Shown here: positions 45,201-48,205 of the stretch, piece by piece | How positions within the stretch are numbered: position 1 is the first letter of the stretch | Layout of the letters: every line of letters begins with the position of its first letter | Position numbers and translations under genes: made by a program | Notes under the pieces: generated by a model | What the model was told of the DNA's origin: nothing | Database searches by the model: none | The model's input: only the letters and a program-made list of their open reading frames with translations | Source: Nectonema munidae | Taxonomy: Eukaryota; Nematomorpha; Nectonematoida; Nectonematidae | Assembly (NCBI GenBank): GCA_030549495.1 | Contig: JAUIRK010001052.1 | Span: forward strand, 2,480,001-2,544,000 | Direction: 5' to 3' | DNA length: 64,000 nucleotides

Positions 45201-47510
45201 AGCGTTACTCCATTTTATGATATTGATATAAAAATGAAGAACTATGGACATCTCTTGAAAATACATATCTGACTTTGCAAAGAGACAACAGAGCAATCTT
45301 TTACTTCTCATCCTTGTATATCCGTAAAACTGAATCCTCAGTTATGCCTATACAAAACAAAAAGCAGAAAAAGCAATAATAATCTACTTTCTTAGCTTGA
45401 CGCATCAACTCAAACATCAATTAAAATTGGTCAAATCAAAAAGAAGACATAACATTTCATTATCAGTACAACTTTGCTAAAATATTGCAAATAAGACTAA
45501 TTGTTTCACAGATATAATAGCAGTTTGAAATGTGAGGTGAAACCTAGATAGTTCATGAAACGGTATATTAATAGGAGCAAAAACTAACTTTTAAATCAAG
45601 TTATATGAGAGATGAATATATCAGGAGCACACATCCGAGAGAGGGGTGATGCCACCCCTCCCTGTAATGTGATTTCAAGGATCGTTAGAAAGCCTTTCGC
45701 ACCACCAATAAATTTTAATTTTTCCAATTTTATACCTTTTTTTATATCATTAAGGACTTATTTGGTTTGTGAGTAAACTTTAGATATTACTTTACTTGTT
45801 TTACGGTTGAAATTTTTTTAAAATTATTAAAAAAAAGTTTCATTTTAAGGATGCGACCCCTCCCCCTGGAATACGTAATAATGTATAATATAAATGCAAA
45901 TAAAATAAAACATAATATAAAACAAATAAATAACTTATTCTTTTGAAAACAAAGATGATATTTCGTGATTCATTAGCGGAACTGAACTTTCAATTTATTC
46001 TACAAATATTTCAGGTGAGAACTTTTCTAATCGGAAACAACTAGGAACTCTTATAGCTCCTTATATTTGATATTTTAGATTTTTGAAGGAAAAGTTTAAT
46101 CCTATTTTTAAAGTTTAAATTGGACAATATTATGAAATACTAACTTTAAAAAAGTTTTAATTATATTTTCAAATAAGGAATGGGCATTCCATAAAACTAG
46201 GTATGCCAGTAATCACATGTAGAAGGTGGAATACGAAACAAAATTGGAATGCAGTCAGAAGAAAAATCGATGTAATAAAAGGAAAAAGGAGTATTGAATG
46301 TGTTCATTTCTTTGTTGCACCAATAAAAATTGATCTGAAGGACATATTTTTATCAAAGATTGTCAAAAAATATAGTAAGAAAAAACAGAAAAAGTTTAAA
46401 ATTCATATTGTATGTAGATACACATTTTCCAATTCAACAAACAATGATAAGATGAGAGTATAGTAGAAGAGTGTATCTATCCATTTGTCAACTTACTGTA
46501 TTTTAACATGATAAAGCAAAAGAAGGCTTTAAAATTAAATGAGAAAATAGTCCTTAATTTGTAATTAAATCAAAGAGGTTTACATAAGAGAATATTTGAA
46601 AAGAAAAAGAAGTATATAGTCAATAAATAATAATGAGATTCTTTTGCTCATCAAATTACAGTATGGAAGTGATTCCTTTTGTAATGTATGAAAAAAATCG
46701 TTAAAAAATAATAATTTTATGATACCTTGGAAAAGTGGAAAATAAATTTGAGGAGTGACTGAAATTCATATTTTTAACGGAATTAGAAGAATTTGTCGTT
46801 GATGTTTTGGGTAGCGAACGATACGATTTTCTAAAAGGATCACAAATGTTGTTCATTTCTTTATTATCCTTTTTGTCGTAAATATTAAAGTTAGAGAAAT
46901 TGGAAGGAAATGAGTAGTTCTTGATAGGAGAGTTGACAAAGTCTCTTACTTTTTTAGCAAACTCTATCGACTTACAAACATTGAAAAAGCTTCTGGAAAA
47001 GTCTTGAACACCACTACTTTCACACTGAGCTATGAAGAAATGAACAAATAAACGGAAACTCTTTGTGTGGAAGAAAAATAATTTCATACGTAACACAGTA
47101 CTATCTATAGTCGAATTCAAGCCATCTTCTTTCTGTTTAGTAACTCTTTCACTAATATTATTATTGATCCAGTCTCCTGTTTTTGTTACCGATTTTATTT
47201 TCTTTTTGCATACAATACAAATCCAAGATATCTAAATTCAGTTAAAAAGTTTAGAAAACCAGAAAAGATGAAAATAAACAGTACGTGGCAGTCTTGCTTG
47301 CTTAAAGTAATCTTTTCTCCACAGCGTGTGCAAATGATTTTGTGACAATACGAGCATTCATGGCCACAACCATCAACGAATTTGGTTTTGAGGCAAACAC
47401 TACAAACGTTACCGGTGTCTTGTCTGCCTCCTCTTTGTCTCCCAAATTCACAGATTGAAACTATTGTTTTATGTGCAAAGTTGGAATTCTCATATAATTC
47501 ACACGCATTT
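12..47510 (-). CDS. Rim: RIM active-zone scaffold gene, multi-exon, 5' end outside window or unseen
   Basis: Rab3-interacting molecule, a presynaptic scaffold that tethers synaptic vesicles and calcium channels at release sites. Fifteen exons can be placed from splice signals, and together they hold about 2.87 kb of coding sequence (about 957 codons). Domain order is zinc finger (47510-47090), Ser/acidic linker (47029-30920), PDZ (26446-24080), C2A (20590-17148), basic linker (10322-9898) and C2B (3161-12). This is the order known for RIM proteins. Reading phase agrees at every directly joined pair of exons. Two joints stay open: PDZ to C2A, where phase does not match, so an exon is missing or the 24080 donor is wrong; and C2A to the 10322 exon. 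The N-terminal Rab3-binding helix is not found. Introns are either 53-60 nt or about 0.8 to 9 kb, and the large ones are full of transposons. The gene call is firm; exact ends of the linker exons are less so. Confidence 0.95.
786..935 (+). repeat. Interspersed repeat, copy 1 (related to 4741-4895)
   Basis: The run from GTGTTTGAAAAAGTTAATG through the AATAGTCGAAATATCAAAA motif matches the reverse complement of about 4741-4895 over roughly 150 bases with scattered differences. A short frame ending FEKVNEGK with a stop reads into the repeat and may be the 3' end of an element ORF. The family is not recognised. Confidence 0.6.
1872..2190 (+). mobile_element. Penelope-like element remnant, GIY-YIG endonuclease end
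   Basis: Forward translation gives IYSFLCSCGFKYIGQTSLTV followed by KQRINEQIRK. This is the GIY-YIG nuclease core (Y-S-F, a CSC motif, then Y-I-G and a basic helix) in the form found at the C-terminus of Penelope-like retroelements. A later frame carries the trailing region (FESLFVKQEAPNL). Frames are broken and no reverse transcriptase part is seen, so this is an old 3' fragment. Confidence 0.7.
2384..2478 (+). repeat. Two 28-bp direct repeats, 67-bp period
   Basis: 2384-2411 and 2451-2478 match at 26 of 28 positions and both contain TTTCCTTAAGTAAAC. They lie just downstream of the Penelope-like remnant and could be part of its 3' flank. Confidence 0.8.
2740..2879 (-). CDS. Rim: RIM exon: middle of C2B
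   Basis: The acceptor is CTCATTTCAG at 2880-2882 and the donor is CAA|GTAACT with its GT at 2739-2738. The exon encodes SYVKLYLLNHNKCIARAK and then RKGLDPIYQQQLVFNES with GKILQ, an almost residue-for-residue match to the RIM C2B strand set (YVKVYLLENG, RKTLDPLYQQ, LVFDES). It starts in phase 1 and ends in phase 0, both matching its neighbours. The upstream intron is only 55 nt. Confidence 0.96.
2935..3161 (-). CDS. Rim: RIM exon: start of C2B with the GLGPGQ signature
   Basis: The acceptor is TTTCTTTTAG just upstream of 3161 and the donor is CCAG|GTTCG, so the next intron is 55 nt (2880-2934). The product reads FDQFVEGLGPGQIIGRQAL, then GDIQVSF and KLEVEVIRARGL. This matches the RIM-specific lead-in FLDGLGPAQLVGRQTL and the first two C2B strands. 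The first base completes the AGT codon begun by the 9898-10057 exon. Confidence 0.96.
4640..5100. repeat. Long imperfect inverted repeat
   Basis: The left arm near 4711-4760 (TTAGTTTTTCATTTGTTATA) reappears inverted near 4951-5000. Flanking blocks containing ATCAGAAACTAAAT at about 4820-4840 and 4915-4935 are inverted copies as well. The two arms look like two oppositely oriented copies of the repeat that also occurs at 786-935. Confidence 0.65.
5918..5939 (+). repeat. hAT-type terminal motif
   Basis: TAGAGATGTACGGAATATTC followed by GG closely matches, in reverse, the motif at 49443-49465 (CTAGAGGTGTACCGAATATT and CGG). It resembles terminal repeats of a hAT family. It may mark the left end of an older element into which the 6161-9176 hAT inserted; a right partner is not certain. 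Confidence 0.4.
6426..8664 (+). mobile_element. Almost whole piggyBac transposon with TTAA target duplications
   Basis: Flanking TTAA copies lie at 6426-6429 and 8661-8664. Terminal repeats begin CCCTTAT on both sides. An exact 25-bp subterminal inverted repeat lies at 6438-6462 and 8602-8626 and contains the palindrome TGTTACATTTTGTAACA. Inside is a transposase on the plus strand. Clean ends, intact TTAA copies and only two visible frame breaks point to a recent insertion. It sits inside a hAT element in a RIM intron. Confidence 0.95.
6695..8488 (+). pseudogene. piggyBac transposase, two frameshifts
   Basis: DDD transposase of the piggyBac family, read in three consecutive frames. The first (6695-7108) is an acidic N-terminal region. 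A frameshift in an A-run near 7088-7097 leads into the frame ending at 7931, and a second shift near 7905 leads into the frame ending at 8488. Catalytic aspartates are visible in LTVDEQLLGYRG, VVTDNFFTS and GVDQLDQ. The C-terminus has a cysteine-rich domain (CFLCRKCARSKCDNC, VCTLHKRC, CDSC), as expected for DNA-end binding. Total length is close to the family's usual 580-600 residues. The product is probably inactive because of the shifts, though one could be a sequencing error in the homopolymer. Confidence 0.93.
9898..10057 (-). CDS. Rim: RIM exon: linker just before C2B
   Basis: The acceptor is TTTTTTCTTCTAG and the donor is CAG|GTGCTC. The product reads KKLSISSSTSKSKRN and later NLAKMVLLKQASKDSYDDGS. 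The second part aligns with the vertebrate RIM segment AEMRKMVRQPSRESTDGS that precedes C2B. Entry phase 1 and exit phase 2 both agree with the neighbouring exons. It is separated from the 10111 exon by a 53-nt intron. Confidence 0.88.
10111..10322 (-). CDS. Rim: RIM exon: basic Ser/Lys linker
   Basis: The acceptor is TTTTATAACAG and the donor is GAAG|GTAAGG. The frame is open across 212 nt and encodes a Lys/Ser/Glu-rich linker with KKKSLGEKMNDIVKLGKF. It exits in phase 1, matching the next exon and giving a GAT codon across the joint. It belongs to the poorly conserved C2A-C2B linker, so the assignment rests on splice sites, phase and position. Confidence 0.8.
10555..10578 (-). repeat. 24-bp motif inverted relative to 13622-13645
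   Basis: Read on the minus strand it begins GCCCATTGTTTC and ends AGAGGAACA. It matches 13622-13645 on the plus strand at 21 of 24 positions. The pair brackets the pol and piggyBac-like fossils. It may derive from terminal or subterminal repeats of a piggyBac-like family. Confidence 0.55.
10750..11960 (-). mobile_element. LTR-type retroelement pol fossil
   Basis: Broken fossil read on the minus strand. It shows an acidic region (around 11632-11832 and 11195-11506) followed by a reverse-transcriptase start of the form SPIFLVPKKNDEIRF and then YALKWDMKDAFYGIKLHP, which resembles the LTR-retrotransposon RT palm entry. No terminal repeats were identified. It is fragmentary, with several breaks, and old. 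The exact family is not resolved. Confidence 0.6.
11990..13430 (+). pseudogene. Degraded piggyBac-like transposase
   Basis: Forward frames carry piggyBac-family blocks in the right order: FIGIILLTGYNTIPCQRIYW, LCIDEQVVPF, KCKPIKFRLKN, LASSNGYAF and GGVDLLDRFISQYRLN with KKWYLPLF. The frame is interrupted many times, so it is much older than the 6430-8660 copy and belongs to a different subfamily. The first and third catalytic aspartates (CIDEQ, GVDLLD) are still readable. No TTAA-flanked ends were found with confidence. Confidence 0.85.
13622..13645 (+). repeat. 24-bp motif inverted relative to 10555-10578
   Basis: Begins GCCCATTGTTTC and ends AGAGGAACA. It is the right partner of the inverted pair bracketing the fossil block, with 21 of 24 positions matching. 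Confidence 0.55.
13890..14160 (+). repeat. C-rich headed dispersed repeat, copy 1
   Basis: A CCACCCACCCCC head is followed by GCCTTTCGATCCACTAAT, TTTTCCAATTTTAT, then GGCTTGTGAGTAGACTTTTC and TTTACTTGTTTTACGGTTGA. The same blocks recur at 45640-45870 and, more diverged, at 42885-43060. An 11-C run at 14096-14106 is part of the tail. The family is unknown; it is short and non-coding. Confidence 0.7.
14096..14106 (+). repeat. C11 run
   Basis: Homopolymer in the tail of the C-rich dispersed repeat, in a strongly AT-rich background. Confidence 0.9.
16114..16198 (-). CDS. Rim: Candidate RIM exon: end of C2A (weak)
   Basis: Flanked by the acceptor GCACATCC-side TTTTTTAG and the donor TTCAAG|GTAATT. 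The frame in phase with the 17148 exon is open for 28 codons and reads HILKGIEFNVNSDPSL and on. The C2A exon stops at FLGE, so a short exon with the last strands (normally LIDL, DDEP and WY.L) must follow. This candidate fits phase and position, but sequence similarity is slight. It could be chance. Confidence 0.35.
16449..16563. repeat. 30-bp near-perfect hairpin, 55-bp loop
   Basis: 16449-16478 and 16534-16563 are inverted copies matching at 29 of 30 positions (core CTCTTTTCGTTTGAAAAA). The loop contains TTGGTTCCTAAGTTGG, part of a 25-bp block (16475-16499) found exactly inverted at 17881-17905. It could be a small inverted-repeat element or a folded RNA. Confidence 0.85.
16755..16810 (+). 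repeat. GGAGTCGG repeat fragment
   Basis: ATGGAGTCGGAACATTTAAA followed by ATCGGAGTTAGAATCGAT belongs to the same short family as 24360-24500 and 54535-54875. Confidence 0.4.
17148..17343 (-). CDS. Rim: RIM exon: second half of C2A
   Basis: The acceptor is AATATATTTAG and the donor is GGCGAG|GTAGAA. The product reads KSVRRTRNAHETLSPKWNST, then FIYSPF, VHFSVWDD and FLGE. This matches RIM C2A (RRTKTVKKTLEPKWNQTF, IYSPV, ITVWD, FLGE). Between WDD and FLGE it has an insertion of about ten residues compared with vertebrate RIM, including DLSHKHHDSC. Entry phase 2 matches the 20446 exon. Confidence 0.95.
17344..20445 (-). other. RIM intron (3.1 kb) inside C2A
   Basis: AT-rich. It holds a 25-bp block (17881-17905) that is the exact inverse of 16475-16499, preceded by CAGTCGTTCTCAACC, which resembles a hAT terminus. 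It also holds a tRNA-like SINE (about 19305-19521). The forward frame at 19644-19835 is not recognised, and nothing else is supportable. Confidence 0.85.
19305..19521 (-). mobile_element. tRNA-derived SINE-like repeat
   Basis: On the minus strand a tRNA-like head starts near 19520 with TGGTGTGAGTAGGG, which fits a pol III A box. A perfect B-box-like GGTTCGATCC follows at 19461-19452. An unrelated body and an A-rich end (AACAAAAAACAC near 19310) follow. Spacing and order fit a tRNA-headed SINE, and the head does not fold as a working tRNA by eye. The same orientation as the gene would place it in the RIM pre-mRNA. Confidence 0.5.
20446..20590 (-). CDS. Rim: RIM exon: first half of C2A
   Basis: The acceptor is CTTTTTATTGTAG and the donor is AATAC|GTAAGAG. 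The product reads LIYEPDPFYQLSISVVSGN, FFPRKADRK, NPFVNVLLLPHN. This aligns with RIM C2A (LWYDKVGHQLIVNVLQATDL, PRVDGRPRNPYVKMYFLPDR). It exits in phase 2, and the ACA codon completed by the 17343 exon leads straight into KSVRRT. It enters in phase 1, which does not fit the proposed end of the 24080 exon. Confidence 0.93.
20976..20987 (+). repeat. G12 run
   Basis: Homopolymer in the intron between PDZ and C2A exons; length may be unreliable in the assembly. Confidence 0.9.
21350..22000 (-). mobile_element. Non-LTR LINE fragment, C-terminal region
   Basis: Minus-strand frames give VIFGYMIDSSSG, YAWNKFKV, WALKETDKRKLLTNERRMLR and VVVDINNVIK. This is the conserved region after the RT domain in RTE-like LINEs of the YLG..S.DG / GAE.WALT / R..LRWFGH type. 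Frames are broken and only the 3' part is present. It is the same family type and orientation as the 29160-30850 copy. Confidence 0.75.
22895..23032 (+). repeat. Two ~65-75 bp direct repeats
   Basis: Copy 1 starts GTGAACATTGCAAGCG (22895) and copy 2 GTGCGAACATTGCGAGC (22970). Both run through ACTCCAAGT, then TTTCCTCATTCTATT. A GAATAAAGCC follows at about 23050. It could be a regulatory stretch of an old element; the family is unknown. Confidence 0.55.
24080..24215 (-). CDS. Rim: RIM exon: second half of PDZ
   Basis: The acceptor is a T-run ending TTTAG before 24215. The GA start completes the glycine codon left by the 26173 exon. The product reads DEVIYWNGTHMQNKPYEEI, ADIIF, ELDLVV. This matches the PDZ strand set DEVLEWNGKPLPG, EEVYNIILESK, VEIIV. 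The donor is placed at TTCAA|GTATTT (GT at 24079-24078), but this leaves phase 2, which the C2A exon cannot accept directly. The 3' boundary is therefore uncertain. Confidence 0.9.
24216..26172 (-). other. RIM intron (2.0 kb) inside PDZ
   Basis: AT-rich, with a GGAGTCGG repeat fragment at its left and no supportable gene. The forward frame at 24687-24887 is low-complexity. Confidence 0.85.
24360..24500 (-). repeat. GGAGTCGG repeat fragment
   Basis: Read on the minus strand: AGAGTCGGAGATTTGAAAGC and GTCGGAGTTGGGAGTCGATC. This is the same word family as 54535-54875, where it ends in a hAT-like GACTCCCCAGCCTTG. Confidence 0.45.
26173..26446 (-). CDS. Rim: RIM exon: first half of PDZ and its lead-in
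   Basis: The acceptor is ATATTTTAG before 26446 and the donor is CCAG|GTTTGAG. The product reads YPYFVKWSLSSSGKKLIGHM, LLHKRK, FGIKVIVGQLS, ISSVKPGSTADVYGNLLPG. It aligns with HPVTWQPSKEGDRLIGRV, LNKR, LGLKVVGGK and VKKGSLADVVGHLRAG of vertebrate RIM. The carboxylate-binding loop is FGIKV. The phase is 0 in and 1 out. RIM PDZ binds ELKS/CAST and calcium-channel tails (family knowledge). Confidence 0.96.
27240..28600 (+). pseudogene. Degraded hAT transposase (ZBED5/FAM200-like)
   Basis: The forward frame at 27247-27480 carries LEAYYKIHLKIVETKKPHTI and CETLIKPCILEA, matching the conserved KKPHTIGE.LI.P segment of ZBED-type hAT transposases. Later frames give FWAKLKKTILVQYPSILQL, the YPxL block near the C-terminus. 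Many frame breaks, so it is old. No target duplications were found. Confidence 0.65.
29160..30850 (-). mobile_element. Non-LTR LINE, reverse transcriptase region, RTE-like
   Basis: A 189-codon minus-strand frame (29863-30432) holds the RT core: YRTIKLLEHDMKIMERVILN, FGFMPGKSINDAIFII, LYFALIDLEKTF, YNQGSLLSPFLFYIII and YADDIILIADS, the catalytic box. Upstream, in shifted frames to about 30845, lies the ENF / VEEVICAFDELKSKKWTG lead-in. Downstream are QFCYLGEVI, RMLRIICKSNWK and RRLRWFGHVNRRPPEEL. There are a few frame breaks and no obvious endonuclease domain. It is a 5'-truncated copy in the same orientation as RIM. Confidence 0.9.
30920..31098 (-). CDS. Rim: RIM exon: linker before PDZ
   Basis: The acceptor is AACTATTTAG and the donor is ATGCAA|GTGTGT. 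It encodes 59 codons including YLDQTNPEVLYKQN and FVYGVSRSFDENEAIQ. Entry phase 1 fits the 40441 exon (AAC codon) and exit phase 0 fits the PDZ exon, giving NFPMQ then YPYFVKW. The stretch is not conserved, so the call rests on open frame, splice sites and two matching phases. Confidence 0.75.
31322..31350 (+). repeat. (GAT)n microsatellite
   Basis: Interrupted GATGATGATGATGAGGG with a second GATGATGATG run in an intron. Confidence 0.9.
33190..34440 (+). pseudogene. Tigger/pogo-like transposase fossil
   Basis: Forward frames in order: YTLAKEFGVSKTQIQNIIKN (CENP-B type helix-turn-helix), AMKAKNVPISGGMIQE (second DNA-binding domain), FILCCSPHGEKPYPLIIIGF and NEKLRCFKK (start of the DDE domain), NWLQILNNQMIKEKR and LLSVDNVAPDRN with SNIEVSLL. 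The second catalytic aspartate survives in VDN. A piece between the DNA-binding and DDE regions is missing, and frames are broken many times. Confidence 0.75.
34620..35500 (+). pseudogene. Degraded hAT transposase (ZBED-like), central part
   Basis: A forward frame near 34760-34990 reads KVLATIFELYKLVNFIKF, KYKLDKFAFMADIFDHMNEI, NILAWSDKLIVLRRKCHF. This matches the LF.LR.EV..FL, LAYLADIF.HLN.LN, L.DK...F..KL.LW block of ZBED/SCAND3-type hAT proteins. Surrounding frames are broken, and the element's ends are not recognised. Confidence 0.7.
37006..38681 (-). mobile_element. Tigger/pogo-like DNA transposon flanked by TA
   Basis: Ends read inward as TACCGTATTTTTGGAACTAA (left, including the TA at 37004-37005) and TACCGTAATTTTCGGACTAT (right, including the TA at 38682-38683). 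This fits pogo/Tigger insertion into TA with terminal repeats. GGCGCA-type subterminal words repeat near both ends (37027, 37075, 38595-38660). It encodes a minus-strand transposase remnant (37163-38364). Confidence 0.85.
37163..38364 (-). pseudogene. Tigger/pogo-like transposase, deleted
   Basis: Starts MIPSKRHAYEASFKLELLII near 38364. The CENP-B type DNA-binding part follows (RGNKARCSQLENDVEQWVIE, VSIRLKAKAI, 38025-38222). The DDE domain start is at 37553-37870 (MDEIPLIFYIPINRTVEKRG, GCQSNDQKLPPMIIFKRKT). The block expected to read C-D-S-M-R-A-H reads CASMRAH, so the second catalytic Asp is Ala. Soon after it the protein jumps to the C-terminal WMTEGEHTFTKTGRERRASY, indicating an internal deletion. 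Several frames are needed. Clearly inactive. Confidence 0.85.
39090..39790 (+). mobile_element. Retroelement pol fossil (DIRS/Ngaro- or LTR-type)
   Basis: Broken fossil read on the plus strand. It shows pieces resembling a reverse-transcriptase palm end and the region after it (YLGGFLILGPE, then FLEDECGVHVNKK, then FLGTNIQLE). The block is distinctly GC-richer than its surroundings and contains a 16-C run (39330-39345). No terminal repeats were found; the family is uncertain. Confidence 0.45.
40441..40689 (-). CDS. Rim: RIM exon: acidic linker with conserved TSCE motif
   Basis: The acceptor is TTTGTTTTTAG and the donor is AGTATA|GTAAGG. The product has SFDSDMHLSPVRIS, SLSSEDDPGNSS, FDCTSCEECDLDYDDKY. 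The second half aligns with vertebrate RIM SSSEEEGVSTPEYTSCEDVE, which lies between the zinc finger and PDZ. Entry and exit are both phase 1 and match the 41488 and 31098 exons. Confidence 0.88.
40690..41487 (-). other. RIM intron (0.8 kb)
   Basis: AT-rich sequence; nothing else supportable. Confidence 0.8.
41488..41561 (-). CDS. Rim: RIM small linker exon (74 nt)
   Basis: The acceptor is a T-run ending TTTTTTTAG and the donor is ACAC|GTACAT. It encodes TCHSKGDMDYVQDITSSR and QFHDYT. It enters in phase 2 from the 46726 exon and exits in phase 1 into the 40689 exon, closing an otherwise impossible joint. The sequence itself is not conserved, so the call depends on splice sites and phase. Confidence 0.65.
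42000..42600 (+). other. GC-richer block, possibly an old solo LTR
   Basis: The base composition is noticeably less AT-rich than its surroundings. It contains TCTTGTACTAACGAGTTGTA and a late CAATAAATTACAG that could be a polyadenylation signal. No open frame, and no matching copy in the window. The solo-LTR reading is a guess. Confidence 0.25.
42885..43060 (+). repeat. C-rich headed dispersed repeat, copy 2
   Basis: GCGATG followed by a 20-C run (42896-42915), AATAAATTTGAATTC, then CACTTGTGAGTAGATTTTCC and ATATTAC. It shares order and words with 13890-14160 and 45640-45870. Confidence 0.6.
43670..43730 (+). repeat. Dispersed repeat end, related to 58617-58660
   Basis: GGGGAGAATCTAGAAA followed by AAAGGGCGG also appears at 58617-58660 as GGGGGAATCTAGAAA and GAGGGCGGGG. 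This is probably a shared element terminus. Confidence 0.4.
44330..44458. mobile_element. 129-bp MITE with CCCGTTAACG ends
   Basis: CCCGTTAACG at 44330-44339 is repeated inverted at 44449-44458. TTAA precedes the left end, which would suit a piggyBac-type insertion, but the right flank is AAGA, so the superfamily is open. Confidence 0.55.
44690..44735 (-). repeat. tRNA-like SINE head fragment (weak)
   Basis: On the minus strand, TCTAGCATTGAAAGTGTTGA is followed by GGTCCTAGGTTCAATTTC, a B-box-like word at the right place after a tRNA-like arm. No convincing A box is seen. It could be a second SINE copy. Confidence 0.3.
45640..45870 (+). repeat. C-rich headed dispersed repeat, copy 3
   Basis: GGGGTGATGCCACCCCTCCC, then GCCTTTCGCACCACCAATAA, TTTGGTTTGTGAGTAAACTT and ATTACTTTACTTGTTTTACG. 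This is the closest relative of 13890-14160. Confidence 0.7.
46726..47029 (-). CDS. Rim: RIM exon: Ser/Asn-rich linker after the zinc finger
   Basis: The acceptor is ATTTCTTCATAG and the donor is CCAAG|GTATCA. The product reads SGVQDFSRSFFNVC, EFAKKVRDFVN, NFNIYDKKDNKEMNN and TSTTNSSNSVKN. It is a low-complexity linker as expected after the RIM zinc finger. The phase is 1 in and 2 out. The frame is also open through the preceding 60-nt intron, so that intron could be retained without a frame change. Confidence 0.75.
47030..47089 (-). other. Rim: 60-nt mini-intron, length divisible by three
   Basis: GTATGAAATT donor and TTTCTTCATAG acceptor. The interior has no in-frame stop, so splicing or retention would both keep the frame. 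The 20 residues it would encode are hydrophobic and Phe-rich, unlike the linker, which favours splicing. Confidence 0.65.
47090..47231 (-). CDS. Rim: RIM exon: end of zinc finger
   Basis: The acceptor is AACTGAATTTAG and the donor is TTAC|GTATGA. The product starts ISWICIVCKKK, KSVTKTGDWI, matching VMWVCNLCRKQQEILTKSGA of vertebrate RIM, and supplies the last cysteine pair of the zinc finger. The phase is 0 in and 1 out. The intron before it (47232-47284) is 53 nt. Confidence 0.9.
47285..47510 (-). CDS. Rim: RIM exon: FYVE-like zinc finger
   Basis: The acceptor is a T-run ending ATTATAG before 47510 and the donor is TGCCAC|GTACTG. After a short lead (NACELYENSN) the product reads VCSVCLKTKFVDGCGHE, CSYC, IICTRCGEKITL. 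It aligns with TCGICHKTKFADGCGHNC, SYC, FCARCGGRVSL of RIM. Three cysteine pairs are present here and the fourth follows in the next exon, so all eight are kept. This domain binds Munc13 and, with flanking helices, Rab3 (family knowledge). Entry phase 2 shows at least one more coding exon upstream. Confidence 0.95.
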
Positions 47511-47904
47511 CTATAATAAAAAAAAGCATCGATTCACAATACAAACATGCGGGTTAAAAATGATTAAGGTATACATTAAAAACATAAGTTGTTATCGTTT
47601 AAGATGCAAAAATTCGATACTTAAAGTCTCATATTATATATGTTGGAATCGGATACTAAATAAATGTTTAAACTAAGTAAATAAATGATAAAAGAGTTTA
47701 GAAAGATACTGATTGAGGAAAATAGAAGTTTATCCTTATCTTTATGCCTATGCCTGCCTATTGCATAAAAGAAAAAAACGGATAATAAAAAAGTCAAAGG
47801 ATTACAATCACTTTTTAATTAGAGACGTTATATTTAAAAATAAGCAACGATGAAATTCCAATATTCTATAAACCATGTTTGCTTTTTAGGCTAATATGTA
47901 TAAC

Positions 47905-48205
47905 CAGCCACGTAGGCAGCTATAGGGCAATTGGGACCGGGGCCCTCCATCTAAGTTATGGGACCCAACATTTGAAATTAACAAATTAAAATGAATTAAT
48001 GAATTAATTTTTGACATTGGGCTTATTCTAACAATATAAATCAAATAAAATAAAAATATAGAAAAATTATTGATATCATTGACGGTAGAGAAGAGTTGTT
48101 ATAAGCAGCATTTGCTGCTTTAATTTTAGACAAAGCCAGTAGGTACGCATGTATATTAGTGCCCCATTTGGCCCCTCCAAATATAAATTTCTGGCTACGT
48201 TACTG
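47905..48205. mobile_element. 301-bp hAT MITE with perfect 8-bp target duplication
   Basis: Flanked by TGTATAAC at 47897-47904 and 48206-48213, identical. Ends read inward CAGCCACGTAGGCAG and CAGTAACGTAGCCAG (12 of 15 match). GGGACCGGGGCCC and GGGGCCAAATGGGGC follow inside the ends. No coding capacity. Confidence 0.92.

Larger units (their letters stand above)
41562..46725 (-). other. RIM intron (5.2 kb)
   Basis: Holds a GC-richer block (about 42000-42600), dispersed C-rich repeats (42885-43060 and 45640-45870), a small inverted-repeat element (44330-44458) and a tRNA-like sequence (44690-44735). The forward frame at 46203-46463 is unrecognised. No host gene is seen. Confidence 0.8.

Noticed and set aside
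46203-46463. 86-codon plus-strand Lys-rich frame
   Set aside because: No recognisable family; antisense to a RIM intron and compatible with chance in AT-rich sequence.
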